This document shows, in pieces, positions 43,002 to 51,737 of a stretch of 64,000 nt of DNA. The translations under genes were made by a program, and so were the position numbers. This stretch comes from WLJO01 sp032117595 (lineage in GTDB: Bacteria; Actinomycetota; Acidimicrobiia; Acidimicrobiales; Ilumatobacteraceae). The stretch lies in the NCBI GenBank assembly GCA_032117595.1, contig JAULYZ010000095.1, forward strand, positions 8,035 through 72,034, given 5' to 3'. The stretch's first letter is position 1. Every line of letters starts with the position of its first letter. The notes beneath the pieces are model-generated. The model ran no database searches, had not been told where the DNA came from, and was given only the letters and a program-made list of their open reading frames with translations.

Positions 43002-43745
43002 TCAGAAGGCGGCACGCGCCGAGACGAGTACCCGGTACAGCGACTCGGTAGCCCCGGCAACCGGCGTTCGCCGGGCGGAGTGGTCGAGCACGAAGAGATC
43101 CCGCCCGAACGCGTCGCTGCACATCACCCCGGCCTCGTTGCAGATGAGCGCCGCCGCTGCGTAATCCCACACACCGTGTGCATCGACTGCGCAGTCGACG
43201 TAGCCATCGAGCACACCTGCGGCCACATTGCACAGGTCGAGGGCCGCTGCGCCCATCGTCCGACTCTGCGCCCACCCCAGATGGTGCCGCGGGTGGCCGT
43301 TCAGGCCGATGATCGCCGTTTCGAGCCGGTCGCAACCTGATGGCTCGAGCCGTTTCCCCTCGCTCCATGCACCGCCGCCCCGCACCGCCGTGAAGCGACG
43401 CTTACTTACCTGGTTGACGACGAGCGCAGCGAGTGGACCCTCAGCGTCGATCGCGCAGAGCGCAGTGGCGAACCACGGGATCCCGCGAGAGGCGTTCGTC
43501 GAACCATCGAGGGGGTCGACGATCACGACGACGGGAGCACCCGTCCGCTCGAGGCCGCTCTCCTCCGACAGAACCCCGAGCCCAGCCCTGCGCAGCACGG
43601 CGAGCGCAGCATCGTTGGCCGCAAGATCGGCGCGGTACTGACCTACCCGCAGTCCCGAGGGCCCCCAGTCGTCAACATCAGCGAGTGCGGCTGCGACGGC
43701 ACCGGCAGTTTCGTCGAGAACGCTCATCAACTCGTCGTCGGTCAT
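43002..43745 (-). CDS. Inositol monophosphatase family protein
   Basis: 247 residues from ATG 43745. Metal-dependent phosphatase fold with LSEESG (Glu ligand), DPLDGSTNASRGIPWFA (the DPxDGTxNF motif) and, near the C terminus, WDYAAAALICNEAGV (WDxAAG). Substrates in this family include inositol phosphates, histidinol phosphate, fructose-1,6-bisphosphate and PAP, and the motifs do not discriminate. Its start codon lies two bases into an upstream open frame on the other strand. It converges on the sigma factor gene with no gap. Confidence 0.9.
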   Translation of the reverse strand: MTDDELMSVLDETAGAVAAALADVDDWGPSGLRVGQYRADLAANDAALAVLRRAGLGVLSEESGLERTGAPVVVIVDPLDGSTNASRGIPWFATALCAIDAEGPLAALVVNQVSKRRFTAVRGGGAWSEGKRLEPSGCDRLETAIIGLNGHPRHHLGWAQSRTMGAAALDLCNVAAGVLDGYVDCAVDAHGVWDYAAAALICNEAGVMCSDAFGRDLFVLDHSARRTPVAGATESLYRVLVSARAAF

Positions 43746-43812
43746 GGCAGCACGCACGGTAGTGTCCGGACTGTTCTGCCGCACCGATCGTGCGGTACCC
43801 GAAGGAGAGCAG

Positions 43813-44382
43813 TTGGCCGTCATCGACGTTGCGGGTTTCGTCGCCGAGCTGAAGCGGCACGCGATCGACCACGGCTTTCACGTGCACGACGAGCGGCACT
43901 TCGTCGAGACCTATTCCTTGCGGCAGACCTGGGAGGTCGATCTCCACCCGGAAGAGGCCTGCGACGGACCGATCGACCTGCACCTGTCGCTCGAGGTCGA
44001 CCCCCGGACCCTCCTCGGTTTCGAGGACGCAGTCCTCAAGCAGGAGGACGACGACACCGCACCGGAGGGGTTCACCTTCCCGCTCCACTTCACGTGGACG
44101 CTCCCGCCGCTCTCCGAGGCGCCAGACCTGCTCGTACTCGCCACCGAGCTTGCCGCCGTCGGTGGGCTCGACCTGCCGGTGGAGGTGTCGGCCATCGACT
44201 CGATCCCCTTCGTCACCGATGCACCACAGCGCAGCCTCACCCTCGTGGCGAAGATCTCGGTCAATCTTGCCGATGTGATGATCGAGGACGTCGACTCGCC
44301 CTCGTGCGATGTGTTCAACCGCTGCAAGGATGTGAGCATGTTCCTGCTCCGGCACGCCCCCACCTGGCTCGGCGATCACTAG
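43813..44382 (+). CDS. Conserved hypothetical protein, 189 residues
   Basis: A soluble acidic protein I do not recognise. The TTG at 43813 is taken as the start because AAGGAGAG lies 3-10 bases before it. An in-frame ATG at 43744 would put the first residues over the phosphatase start. Features are strand-rich: TWEVDLHPEEACDGPIDLHL, a mid-region with TFPLHFTWTLPPLSE, then LVAKISVNLADVMIEDVDSP. Two cysteines sit close to the end (SPSCDVFNRCKDV). It precedes the agmatinase-family gene by 19 bp and may be co-transcribed with it. Confidence 0.72.
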   Translation: MAVIDVAGFVAELKRHAIDHGFHVHDERHFVETYSLRQTWEVDLHPEEACDGPIDLHLSLEVDPRTLLGFEDAVLKQEDDDTAPEGFTFPLHFTWTLPPLSEAPDLLVLATELAAVGGLDLPVEVSAIDSIPFVTDAPQRSLTLVAKISVNLADVMIEDVDSPSCDVFNRCKDVSMFLLRHAPTWLGDH

Positions 44383-44401
44383 GGCTCGGGGTACCGAACT
44401 C

Positions 44402-45397
44402 ATGCCCAAGCGCGAACTTCCCCCGGGAATGCGCGAGCAGCTCGACATCGGTTACGGCCCCGGGGGACTCGCCACCTTCGGTCGTCGTCCGCTGCTCACC
44501 GAGCCATCGCAGCTCGACGACTGGCTGCCCGATGTGGCGATCGTCGGGGCTCCGCACGACGTGTCCACCACCTTCCGACCCGGCGCACGGTTCGGGCCGC
44601 GAGCCATTCGCTCGAATGCCTACGAGCCGGGCACCTACCACCTCGACCTCGGTATCGAGATCTTCGAGTGGCTCGAGGTCGTCGACTTCGGCGATGCCTA
44701 TTGTCCGCACGCCGACACCTCCGCCAGCCACCGCAACATCCGCGAACGCGTCGCCACGGTTGCGGGCCGAGGCATCGTTCCCGTGATCCTCGGTGGCGAC
44801 CACAGCATCACGTGGCCCGCGGCAACCGCCGTGGCCGAGCATCACGGCTTCGGACGGGTCGGCCTGATCCACTTCGATGCCCACGCCGATACCGCCGACA
44901 CCATCGAGGGGAATCTCGCCTCGCACGGCACGCCGATGCGCCGCCTCGTGGAATCCGGCGCCATCCCGGGCCGGAACTTCGTACAGATCGGCCTGCGCGG
45001 CTATTGGCCTCCGGCGGAGGTCTTCGACTGGATGCGTTCGCAGGGGATGCGCTGGCACCTCATGAACGAGGTGCACGAACGCGGACTCGCTGCCGTCGCA
45101 CAAACCGCAGTCGACGAGGTCCTCGAACACTCCGATGTCGTGTACCTCAGCATCGACATCGACGTCCTCGATCCTGCCTTCGCGCCCGGGACAGGCACGC
45201 CCGAGCCGGGCGGCCTCACCACGGCGGACCTCCTTCGAGCCATCCGGTCGATCGTGCTCGGCACCGACGTCGTTGGCCTCGACGTCGTCGAGGTCGCTCC
45301 CGCCTACGATCACGCCGACCTCACCGTCAACGCTGCGCACCGACTCGTGTTCGAGGCGCTCGCCGCGCTCGCCGAGCGTCGTCGACGGGCCTCGTGA
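44402..45397 (+). CDS. Agmatinase/ureohydrolase family enzyme
   Basis: 331 residues of the manganese ureohydrolase family, which splits urea from arginine, agmatine, guanidinobutyrate or similar compounds. The metal ligands are all visible: His134 (GGDHS), Asp159, His161 and Asp163 (DAHAD), and Asp252 and Asp254 (SIDIDVLDP). The following FAPGTGTPEPGGL is the family's C-terminal signature. The early segment GAPHDVSTTFRPGARFGPRA is more like agmatinase (SpeB) than arginase. Substrate remains uncertain because guanidino-acid hydrolases share these motifs. Next genes are unrelated, so context does not help. Confidence 0.9.
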   Translation: MPKRELPPGMREQLDIGYGPGGLATFGRRPLLTEPSQLDDWLPDVAIVGAPHDVSTTFRPGARFGPRAIRSNAYEPGTYHLDLGIEIFEWLEVVDFGDAYCPHADTSASHRNIRERVATVAGRGIVPVILGGDHSITWPAATAVAEHHGFGRVGLIHFDAHADTADTIEGNLASHGTPMRRLVESGAIPGRNFVQIGLRGYWPPAEVFDWMRSQGMRWHLMNEVHERGLAAVAQTAVDEVLEHSDVVYLSIDIDVLDPAFAPGTGTPEPGGLTTADLLRAIRSIVLGTDVVGLDVVEVAPAYDHADLTVNAAHRLVFEALAALAERRRRAS

Positions 45398-45424
45398 CTC
45401 CACCGGCGTCCCCGTAACCACCCG

Positions 45425-46936
45425 ATGAACACTTCTCCCTGGCCCCCTCCGCACCCCGTGCTCGATGCGCCGTACCGCGGGTCTCAACCGCCGACGGCTG
45501 GCATTCCGCAGCGCAGCGCCTCGGGGCCCGAACGCCCCGAGCAGTCCCGACGGACCCGATGGCTCGTCGCCCTCACCGCCATCTCGGTCGTTGTCGCAAT
45601 TGCGGGCGGGGTCGTTGCCTACCGCTTCGTCCTCGACCAGCGGTACCCCAACAACTGGGACCCACGCATCGCCCCGCTCGCTGCCTATGTCGAGCGCACC
45701 ACCGGGCTCACCTTCGAGCACCCTGTCTACGTCCGCTTTCTCGCCGACGACGATTTCAATGCGCTCATCATGGACCCGTCGGAAGGGCAGAGTGACGCAG
45801 AGCGAACCGCCATCGAGAACGAGGAGGCACTCGGGCGCTCGTTCGGCTGGTACACCGGGAGCACCGACATTGCCGACGAGCAGGAGACTGTCTACGGCAT
45901 CGGTGTGCTCGCGCTCTACGACTTCGCCGACCGGGAGGTGGTGGTCCGCAGCAACGACACCAATCCAGCGGTGCTCCCCATCCCGTTGCGCGTCACCATC
46001 GTTCACGAGCTCTTCCACGCCCTGCAGGACCAGCGTCTCGACATCCGGGCGCTCCGCCGCCTCGTCGACACATCCGAGGCCGAGCGCTCCTTCACTGCGC
46101 TCATCGAGGGACACGCCGTCAGCGTTGAGACGGCGTACCTGTACAGCCTGAGCAGCGACGAGCAGGAGGAGTACTTCGACTTCGTCGACGGCCTCACCTC
46201 CGACATCGATGACAAGACCGCCAACACCGCTCCCGTGCTCTCGGTCAACCTCGAGGCACCGTACGTGCTCGGGCCCGCTCTCGTCTCCGCGGCGCGACAG
46301 GACGACAATGGCGTCGATCAGCTCTACGCAAAGCCACCCGTGGCCCAGGACCAGGTTCTCGACCCACGGGCGTACTTCTCCGACGACCGACCCGAGACCA
46401 CCGCAGAGCCAGAGGCTGCCGGCGAGATCCTCGAGAAGGGGACCGTTGGTGTCGTCAGGCTCTACCTGACACTTGCGTCGGTCCTTCCGGCCGCCGACGC
46501 CTGGGAGGCGGCTCTCACCTGGGGCAACGACGCCTACGTGCTGTACCGACCAGCCGACGGTGGCACAGCATGCGTGGCCTGGAACGTGTCGGCAGATACC
46601 GCAGCCGGTGCCGCGGTGCTGCGCGCCGCCCTCGAGCGGTGGGTCGATGCGCGCCCGGCTGAGGGCCGTGCATCGGTCCGGGCCACCGATCCCGTGATCA
46701 GCGTCAACGTGTGTGACCCCGGATCCTCGGTTACCCAGACACTCGTTCCCGAGGACGCAGTCGATTACTTCTACGTACGAGCGAGCCTCCTCGCCGCACT
46801 CATCAGACAGACACCAGATCTGAGCACTGCCTGGTGCGCGACCGACACCCTCATGCGCAGCGAGACCCTCGATGCCCTGCAGGAGCCCGACGACGCGCTG
46901 CGGGACCGCATCGCCGCAGTCGTCGAGCGCTGTTGA
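45425..46936 (+). CDS. Membrane-anchored HExxH protein, putative zinc metallopeptidase
   Basis: 503 residues. A Pro-rich cytoplasmic tail (1-40) and one helix (about 47-67) place the rest outside the cell. His194-Glu195 and His198 form HELFHALQDQ, and Glu228 in IEGHAVSVE follows 30 residues later, like the third zinc ligand of gluzincins. The segment between them carries two more predicted helices. The C-terminal half (YVLYRPADGGTACVAWNVSA and beyond) is a beta-rich domain with four cysteines, possibly substrate binding. The family is not one I can name, and catalytic activity is inferred from the motif only. Confidence 0.75.
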   Translation: MNTSPWPPPHPVLDAPYRGSQPPTAGIPQRSASGPERPEQSRRTRWLVALTAISVVVAIAGGVVAYRFVLDQRYPNNWDPRIAPLAAYVERTTGLTFEHPVYVRFLADDDFNALIMDPSEGQSDAERTAIENEEALGRSFGWYTGSTDIADEQETVYGIGVLALYDFADREVVVRSNDTNPAVLPIPLRVTIVHELFHALQDQRLDIRALRRLVDTSEAERSFTALIEGHAVSVETAYLYSLSSDEQEEYFDFVDGLTSDIDDKTANTAPVLSVNLEAPYVLGPALVSAARQDDNGVDQLYAKPPVAQDQVLDPRAYFSDDRPETTAEPEAAGEILEKGTVGVVRLYLTLASVLPAADAWEAALTWGNDAYVLYRPADGGTACVAWNVSADTAAGAAVLRAALERWVDARPAEGRASVRATDPVISVNVCDPGSSVTQTLVPEDAVDYFYVRASLLAALIRQTPDLSTAWCATDTLMRSETLDALQEPDDALRDRIAAVVERC

Positions 46937-46990
46937 GCGACCAGTACCGTACGGGTCATCCCTGATACGAACCCACGTCGCCCGCGCACC

Positions 46991-49210
46991 ATGACCGAGA
47001 CCCACCACACCTTCTGCCGGATCTGCGAGTCGCTCTGTGGCCTCGAAGTCACCGTCGACGGGGACCAGATCACCCAGATCCGCGCCGATCACGACCACGT
47101 GGGCACTGCCGGGTTCGCCTGCATCAAGGGCGTCCGCCAGCACCGGTTCTACAGCTCCCCGGACCGTCTCACGCATCCGATGCGCCGCAATGGCGAGAAC
47201 TGGAGCCGAATCGACTGGAGCACAGCCGAACAGGAGATCGGGTCGCGCCTTCGCGCGATCATCGACGAGCACGGTCCGCAGGCCGTTGCGATGTACGTGG
47301 GGACCGCCGCCGGCTTCAGCATCCTGCACCCGATCTTCGCCAAGGGATTCATGGATGGCATCGGCTCGGGTTCGATGTATGCGAGCGCGACGCAGGACTG
47401 CGCCAACAAGTTCGCCGCGGCGCGTGAGGTCTACGGGTTCCCGTTCACCCAGCCGTTCCCGGACGTTGACCGGACCAACTGCCTCGTGATCGTCGGGGCG
47501 AATCCGGTGGTCTCGAAGTGGTCATTCCTTCAGGTGGCCGATCCCAAACGCCGACTCCGGGAGATCGCTGATCGTGGGGGTCGCGTCATCGTGGTGGATC
47601 CACGGCACACCGAGACGGCGAAAGCAGCCACCGAGCACCATTTCATTCGACCCGACACCGATGTCTTCTTCTTCTTGTCCTTCCTCAACGAACTCATTGC
47701 GTCGGGCGGCGTTGCAGACGACGTCGTCCGCGACCACACGACGGGTTTCGACGAGCTGGAGCGCCTCGCTGCACCGTGGACACCTGAACGCACCGAGTCG
47801 GTGACCGGAATCCCGGCTGCAACCCTCCGCGGCATCGTTGCGGCGTATCGCTCCGCCGACGGCGCCGCTCTCTACTCCTCCACCGGCGTGAACATGGGCA
47901 CCAACGGTGTCCTTGCGTTCTGGTTGCAGGAGGCGATCAACATGGCGAGCGGCAACCTCGACCGGCCTGGTGGCACGCTTGTGGGCGAGGGCATCTTCGA
48001 CTTCGCCCGCTTCGGGAAGCGGACCGGCACGCTGATGAGCGACGAGCGCTCGCGGATCGGCGGCTTCCGCAAGGTGAACGACGCCTTCCCGGGCGGCGTA
48101 CTCGCCGACGAGATCCTCACACCCGGCCCCGGGCAGATCCGCGCGCTGATCGTCACGGGCGGCAATCCACTCATCACGATGGCCGACTCAGGTCGCCTCC
48201 GCGAGGCATTCGGGACGCTCGACCTGCTCGTGACCCTCGACATCTACCGGAACGAAACCGGCTCCATCGCCCACTACACACTCCCCTGCACGGACCCCTT
48301 GCAACGCGCTGATCTGCCGTTCATCTTTCCCCTCCTGCTCGGCATGCAGTCGCGCCCCTATCTGCAGGCGACCCGTGCGGTGGTCCCGCCGACGGCCGAT
48401 CAGCGCGACGAGGCGTCGATCTACCTTGCGCTGTGCCGAGCAACGGGAACACCCATCTTCGGCTCGCGACTCGCGCAACGCCTGCTCGAACGAATGGCAC
48501 GTCGGCACCAGCGCAAGCAGGGCTGTTCACACCCGACCATCCCGACCGAGCGTGTGCTCAACCTAGTGCTCCGTCTGACCCGGCAGCCCGGCTTCCGTAC
48601 GCTGCTCAGATCACCTCACGGTCTCGAACGGCCGATGGCGCGAGCCGGAAGCTTCCTGGGCAAGCGGATCGTCACCGACGACCGGCGCGTCCACCTCGTG
48701 ACCGACCGCCTCCTCGAGCGCGCGGCCACCCTCGAGCGCGACTTCGGCGCAGCGCTCGACCGAGCGGACTCGATGCTGCTCATCACGAAGCGGCACGTCA
48801 AGACGCACAACTCGTGGACACACAATCACGACGACGTCGTCACGGACGACTTCACGACGAATCATCTGTACCTCCACACGGAGGACGCCCAACGGCTGGG
48901 CCTCAGCGACGATGAGCTCGCCGATGTCACGTCGGACACGTCCACTGTTCGCGTGCCGGTCCGGATCCTCGACGACCTCATGCCCGGCGTCTGCGCGCTG
49001 CCGCACGGCTGGGGACATCAGGTCGCCACCGGCCTCAGCGTTGCGTCGCGCACCACCGGCGTGAACGTGAACCTCCTCGCTGCGAGCGGACCGGAGGCGG
49101 TTGATCCGCTGTCGGGAATGTCGCACCTCACGGGCATCCCGGTGACGATCACGCGCGCGGCGGGCCCGCTGGTACCCACCTCGTGGTCGGGGCTCAGCGC
49201 ACCTGTGTGA
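46991..49210 (+). CDS. Molybdopterin-dependent oxidoreductase, bis-MGD type
   Basis: 739 residues of the DMSO reductase/formate dehydrogenase family. The N terminus has the [4Fe-4S] ligands CRICESLC, with a fourth Cys at FACIKG. Molybdopterin-binding domains follow: DCANKFAAAREVYGFPF, LVIVGANPVVSKWS, VVDPRHTETAKAA, and later RALIVTGGNPLITMAD. The C-terminal molybdopterin domain has HGWGHQVATGLSVASRTTGV near the end. The metal ligand position (Cys, Ser or Asp) is not clear from inspection, so the substrate is unknown. No partner subunit with FeS clusters or membrane anchor is beside it; the gene stands alone. Its 3' end overlaps the facing collagen-like gene by 17 bp. Confidence 0.9.
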   Translation: MTETHHTFCRICESLCGLEVTVDGDQITQIRADHDHVGTAGFACIKGVRQHRFYSSPDRLTHPMRRNGENWSRIDWSTAEQEIGSRLRAIIDEHGPQAVAMYVGTAAGFSILHPIFAKGFMDGIGSGSMYASATQDCANKFAAAREVYGFPFTQPFPDVDRTNCLVIVGANPVVSKWSFLQVADPKRRLREIADRGGRVIVVDPRHTETAKAATEHHFIRPDTDVFFFLSFLNELIASGGVADDVVRDHTTGFDELERLAAPWTPERTESVTGIPAATLRGIVAAYRSADGAALYSSTGVNMGTNGVLAFWLQEAINMASGNLDRPGGTLVGEGIFDFARFGKRTGTLMSDERSRIGGFRKVNDAFPGGVLADEILTPGPGQIRALIVTGGNPLITMADSGRLREAFGTLDLLVTLDIYRNETGSIAHYTLPCTDPLQRADLPFIFPLLLGMQSRPYLQATRAVVPPTADQRDEASIYLALCRATGTPIFGSRLAQRLLERMARRHQRKQGCSHPTIPTERVLNLVLRLTRQPGFRTLLRSPHGLERPMARAGSFLGKRIVTDDRRVHLVTDRLLERAATLERDFGAALDRADSMLLITKRHVKTHNSWTHNHDDVVTDDFTTNHLYLHTEDAQRLGLSDDELADVTSDTSTVRVPVRILDDLMPGVCALPHGWGHQVATGLSVASRTTGVNVNLLAASGPEAVDPLSGMSHLTGIPVTITRAAGPLVPTSWSGLSAPV

Positions 49211-50123
49211 CCGCTACCGAGGCCGACGCCGCCGCCGGTCGCGTCGGGCCACTCGCTGCGTCCACAGGAGCCAGCACCACGGAGGCATCGCTCGTCGACC
49301 ACATCACCTCGAAGGAATCACCTGCGTCGGCGTCCAACACGAAGGTTCGCACCACGGTGCTCGAGGTGGTGGAGACGACGGAGTACGAAGCGCTTCGGGT
49401 GATCGGGGTGCCGTTGCGCTCGATCCAGGTGCGCAGTTCGGGCGTCCCCGATGCGCTGGAGGCAACGTTCAGGGTGATGTGAATCTCGTACACCCCCGCT
49501 TCCTCGACCGTGATGCGGGAGTCGCTCTCCACCTCGACACCGTCGGCAATCACCCCGTTCGACCCCGATGGCGTCGACTGCCCGAACTCGACCGCAGCGG
49601 CGCTACCGGTTGATGCGAGCGACTGGGTCGCGTTGTCGTGGAACGCTCCGTACGCCAGTGTTGCGCCGTCGGCGCCTGCTGGTCCGGTGGGGCCCTGCGA
49701 ACCCGTTGCACCTACGGGTCCGGTCGCGCCACACGCGCCGGTTGCACCGCGGGGACCGGTCACGCCACGGGGACCCGTCGCACCGCTCGGGCCGGTGACT
49801 CCCCGGGACCCGGTTGCACCGATAGCACCGCTCGATCCCGTGGGGCCGCGGTCGCCCGTCGCGCCGGTGCCGCCGACCAGTCCTGACGCACCGGAGGGGC
49901 CTGACGCACCGGTGGCTCCTGCAGGTCCGGTGTCGCCGTCCACGCAGGGCACGACCGGCAGGGTCGTCGCAGGGGCAGAGTCCGATGCGCTGCGGACGAG
50001 ATGCGTTGCTCCCGTCGACTCCATCACGAACATCAGCAGCAAGAACACGGCAAGGACGAGCGATGAGACGGCCAGCCAACGAGCGAGCGAATCCGTTCGT
50101 CGAGCGGTGGGTGAAGGCTGCAT
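49194..50123 (-). CDS. Anchored collagen-like protein with C1q/TNF-like head
   Basis: 309 residues from ATG 50123. One hydrophobic segment (about 16-34, LAVSSLVLAVFLLLMFVM) anchors the protein; it lacks a clear cleavage site. A collagen-like stalk of 31 Gly-x-y triplets (residues 63-155) follows, with GAT, GPT and GVT common and one GAC placing a cysteine inside the helix. The C-terminal ~154 residues are predicted beta sandwich: EFGQSTPSGSNG, ITVEEAGVYEIHITLNV, ELRTWIERNGTPI and SFEVMWSTSDASVVLAP, resembling C1q/TNF-like heads of BclA-type proteins. Such heads drive trimer formation. Second collagen-like protein in the window, with no clear sequence similarity to the head of the first. Confidence 0.85.
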   Translation of the reverse strand: MQPSPTARRTDSLARWLAVSSLVLAVFLLLMFVMESTGATHLVRSASDSAPATTLPVVPCVDGDTGPAGATGASGPSGASGLVGGTGATGDRGPTGSSGAIGATGSRGVTGPSGATGPRGVTGPRGATGACGATGPVGATGSQGPTGPAGADGATLAYGAFHDNATQSLASTGSAAAVEFGQSTPSGSNGVIADGVEVESDSRITVEEAGVYEIHITLNVASSASGTPELRTWIERNGTPITRSASYSVVSTTSSTVVRTFVLDADAGDSFEVMWSTSDASVVLAPVDAASGPTRPAAASASVAVTQVR

Positions 50124-50238
50124 ACGGCCAGCATCGGCCGGGGAAGGCCAGCCGCTTAGGGCCGAAATCCCCGACCTGCGCGGCGAACGGCACCGGTTCT
50201 CGTCAGCAAACCGACCCCCGATTCGGGATACTGGGCGG

Positions 50239-51390
50239 GTGACTCGTTGGCGGTCAGGACGCACAGGGTGGACGCTGCTCGTCGCAGCCGTACTTCCGGT
50301 GCTCGTGCCGGCCACGGCACGGGCCGATGAGGAGCCGCCAGCGCTGCGATCGTTCAGCATCGCCACGACCGGCGACACCCTTCCCCACCTGACGATCAAC
50401 CGCGTGGCGCGGCGTCACGGCGGTGGCACGACACACGACTACGCACCGATGTTCGCCGACATCGCCCCGTACATCAGCGGCGCCGATCTTGCGATCTGCC
50501 ACCTCGAGCCACCGATCGCACCGCGCGGCACCCCGATCACCGCCGACCCGCTCTGGGGTGCTCCGGCCTCCATCACACAGTCGATGGTGGACGTGGGCTA
50601 CGACTCCTGCAGCACCGCAACCAACCACTCCGGCGACCGCGGTCGTGGCGGTGTCATCGCCACCATCGAGGCGTTCCTCGCCGTCGGTCTCCGCTTCTCG
50701 GGAACGGGACGAAACCTCGAGGAGGCCCGTACTGCGCCGATCCTCGACGTGAACGGCGTGAAGGTGGCTCACCTCGCCTACACCTTCGGTTTCTCGGGTC
50801 AGCGTCGGCTCCACACCCGGACACCGGCACGCGTCAACATCATGGAGCCCTCGCGGATCATCGCCGATGCCACCGACGCGCGGAACCGCGGCGCCGAGGT
50901 CGTGGTCGTGTCGATGCACTGGGGCTACGAGTACGTCAGTCGGGTCACACCTCCTCAACGACGCATCGCACGGCAGCTGACCGCTTCGGGTGTCGTCGAC
51001 CTCATCGTGGGGAGCCACACGCACGTGCTCCAGCCCATCGAGCAGGTGAACGGCAAGTGGGTGGTGTACGGCCTCGGCAACATCCTGTCGAACCAACGCC
51101 GGACCGGCCCCGCCACACCCACACAGGACGGCGCTGTCGTGCAGTTCACGGTGAACGAACAACCCGGCGGCGGCTTCACCGTGGAACGACCGGTGGTGGT
51201 GCCCACTTGGGTGCGCCCCGGCTCATTCCGCATCCTCGACGTGCAAAAGAGCCTCCGCGACCCGGCGCTCTCGCGGGCCATCCGGTTCCAACTGAACCGG
51301 TCGCTCACGAGGACCAAGCGGGTCGTTGGTTCGTTCGTGGCACCCCCGCCACCGCCGCCCGAGACCACGGTTCCGACGACTCCATCCTGA
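50239..51390 (+). CDS. CapA-like poly-gamma-glutamate synthesis/metallophosphatase-fold protein
   Basis: 383 residues from GTG 50239. A signal peptide (LLVAAVLPVLVPATARADE) precedes a PGA_cap/CapA domain. Typical stretches are ISGADLAICHLEPPIAP (conserved Glu), GYDSCSTATNHSGDRG, VVVVSMHWGYEYV and IVGSHTHVLQPIEQVNGKW, the SHxH motif giving the metal-binding histidines. YGLGNILSNQRRTGP follows. CapA-domain proteins are linked to polyglutamate capsules, but many act as metallophosphatase-like enzymes of unknown substrate, and no capB or capC is nearby. The tail is Pro-rich. It is divergent from the collagen-like gene; frames upstream of 50239 are antisense to that gene. Confidence 0.87.
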   Translation: MTRWRSGRTGWTLLVAAVLPVLVPATARADEEPPALRSFSIATTGDTLPHLTINRVARRHGGGTTHDYAPMFADIAPYISGADLAICHLEPPIAPRGTPITADPLWGAPASITQSMVDVGYDSCSTATNHSGDRGRGGVIATIEAFLAVGLRFSGTGRNLEEARTAPILDVNGVKVAHLAYTFGFSGQRRLHTRTPARVNIMEPSRIIADATDARNRGAEVVVVSMHWGYEYVSRVTPPQRRIARQLTASGVVDLIVGSHTHVLQPIEQVNGKWVVYGLGNILSNQRRTGPATPTQDGAVVQFTVNEQPGGGFTVERPVVVPTWVRPGSFRILDVQKSLRDPALSRAIRFQLNRSLTRTKRVVGSFVAPPPPPPETTVPTTPS

Positions 51391-51404
51391 ACCATCTCTG
51401 GCAG

Positions 51405-51477
51405 TGGGGCGGGTGGGTATCGAACCCACGACCCAGGGATTATGAGTCCCCTGCTCTGACCACTGAGCTACCGCCCC
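51405..51477 (-). tRNA. tRNA-Met (CAU) or tRNA-Ile2
   Basis: A 73-base cloverleaf on the minus strand: acceptor GGGGCGG/CCGCCCC, D stem GCTC/GAGC, anticodon stem GGGGA/TCCCT with loop CTCATAA (anticodon CAT), T arm GTGGG TTCGATA CCCAC. The base-paired first position excludes initiator tRNA. A CAT anticodon may be elongator Met or lysidine-modified Ile2, which cannot be separated by eye. CCA is not encoded. Confidence 0.9.
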
Positions 51478-51583
51478 GAAGGCAACGTACCCGTTGGGCA
51501 CGGAGGCGATGGCGGTGCCGAACCACACGCACTGCCCGGCGTGTTGCGGGAAGCATGCGTCGGCGCAACAGTGCGCCACCACG

Positions 51584-51659
51584 TGGCTCCGGGGGTGGGG
51601 GTCGAACCCACAACCTACGGATTAACAGTCCGCCGCTCTGCCGATTGAGCTACCCCGGA
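51584..51659 (-). tRNA. tRNA-Asn (GUU)
   Basis: Minus-strand cloverleaf: acceptor TCCGGGG/CCCCGGA, discriminator G, D stem GCTC/GAGC, anticodon stem CGGA/TCCG with loop CTGTTAA (anticodon GTT), T arm GTGGG TTCGACC CCCAC. Unlike the other two tRNAs here, CCA is encoded (51584-51586). The 106 bp up to the tRNA at 51477 and the 78 bp to the sigma factor gene hold no other feature. Confidence 0.95.
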
Positions 51660-51737
51660 AGGCACCCCGAGGGTAGCGGCTGAGACCGTCGATCAACGAC
51701 CCGCGCAGCGCCTCACGAGCCCGGCCGGCACGGCCGA

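Noticed and set aside
44315..47329. A 1004-codon minus-strand open frame
   Set aside because: Antisense of the agmatinase and HExxH genes, both of which have catalytic motifs; composition is typical of a shadow frame.
51478..51583. Possible RNA or small gene between the two tRNAs
   Set aside because: Nothing with a good start, ribosome-binding site or strong fold was found; I treat it as spacer of the tRNA cluster.
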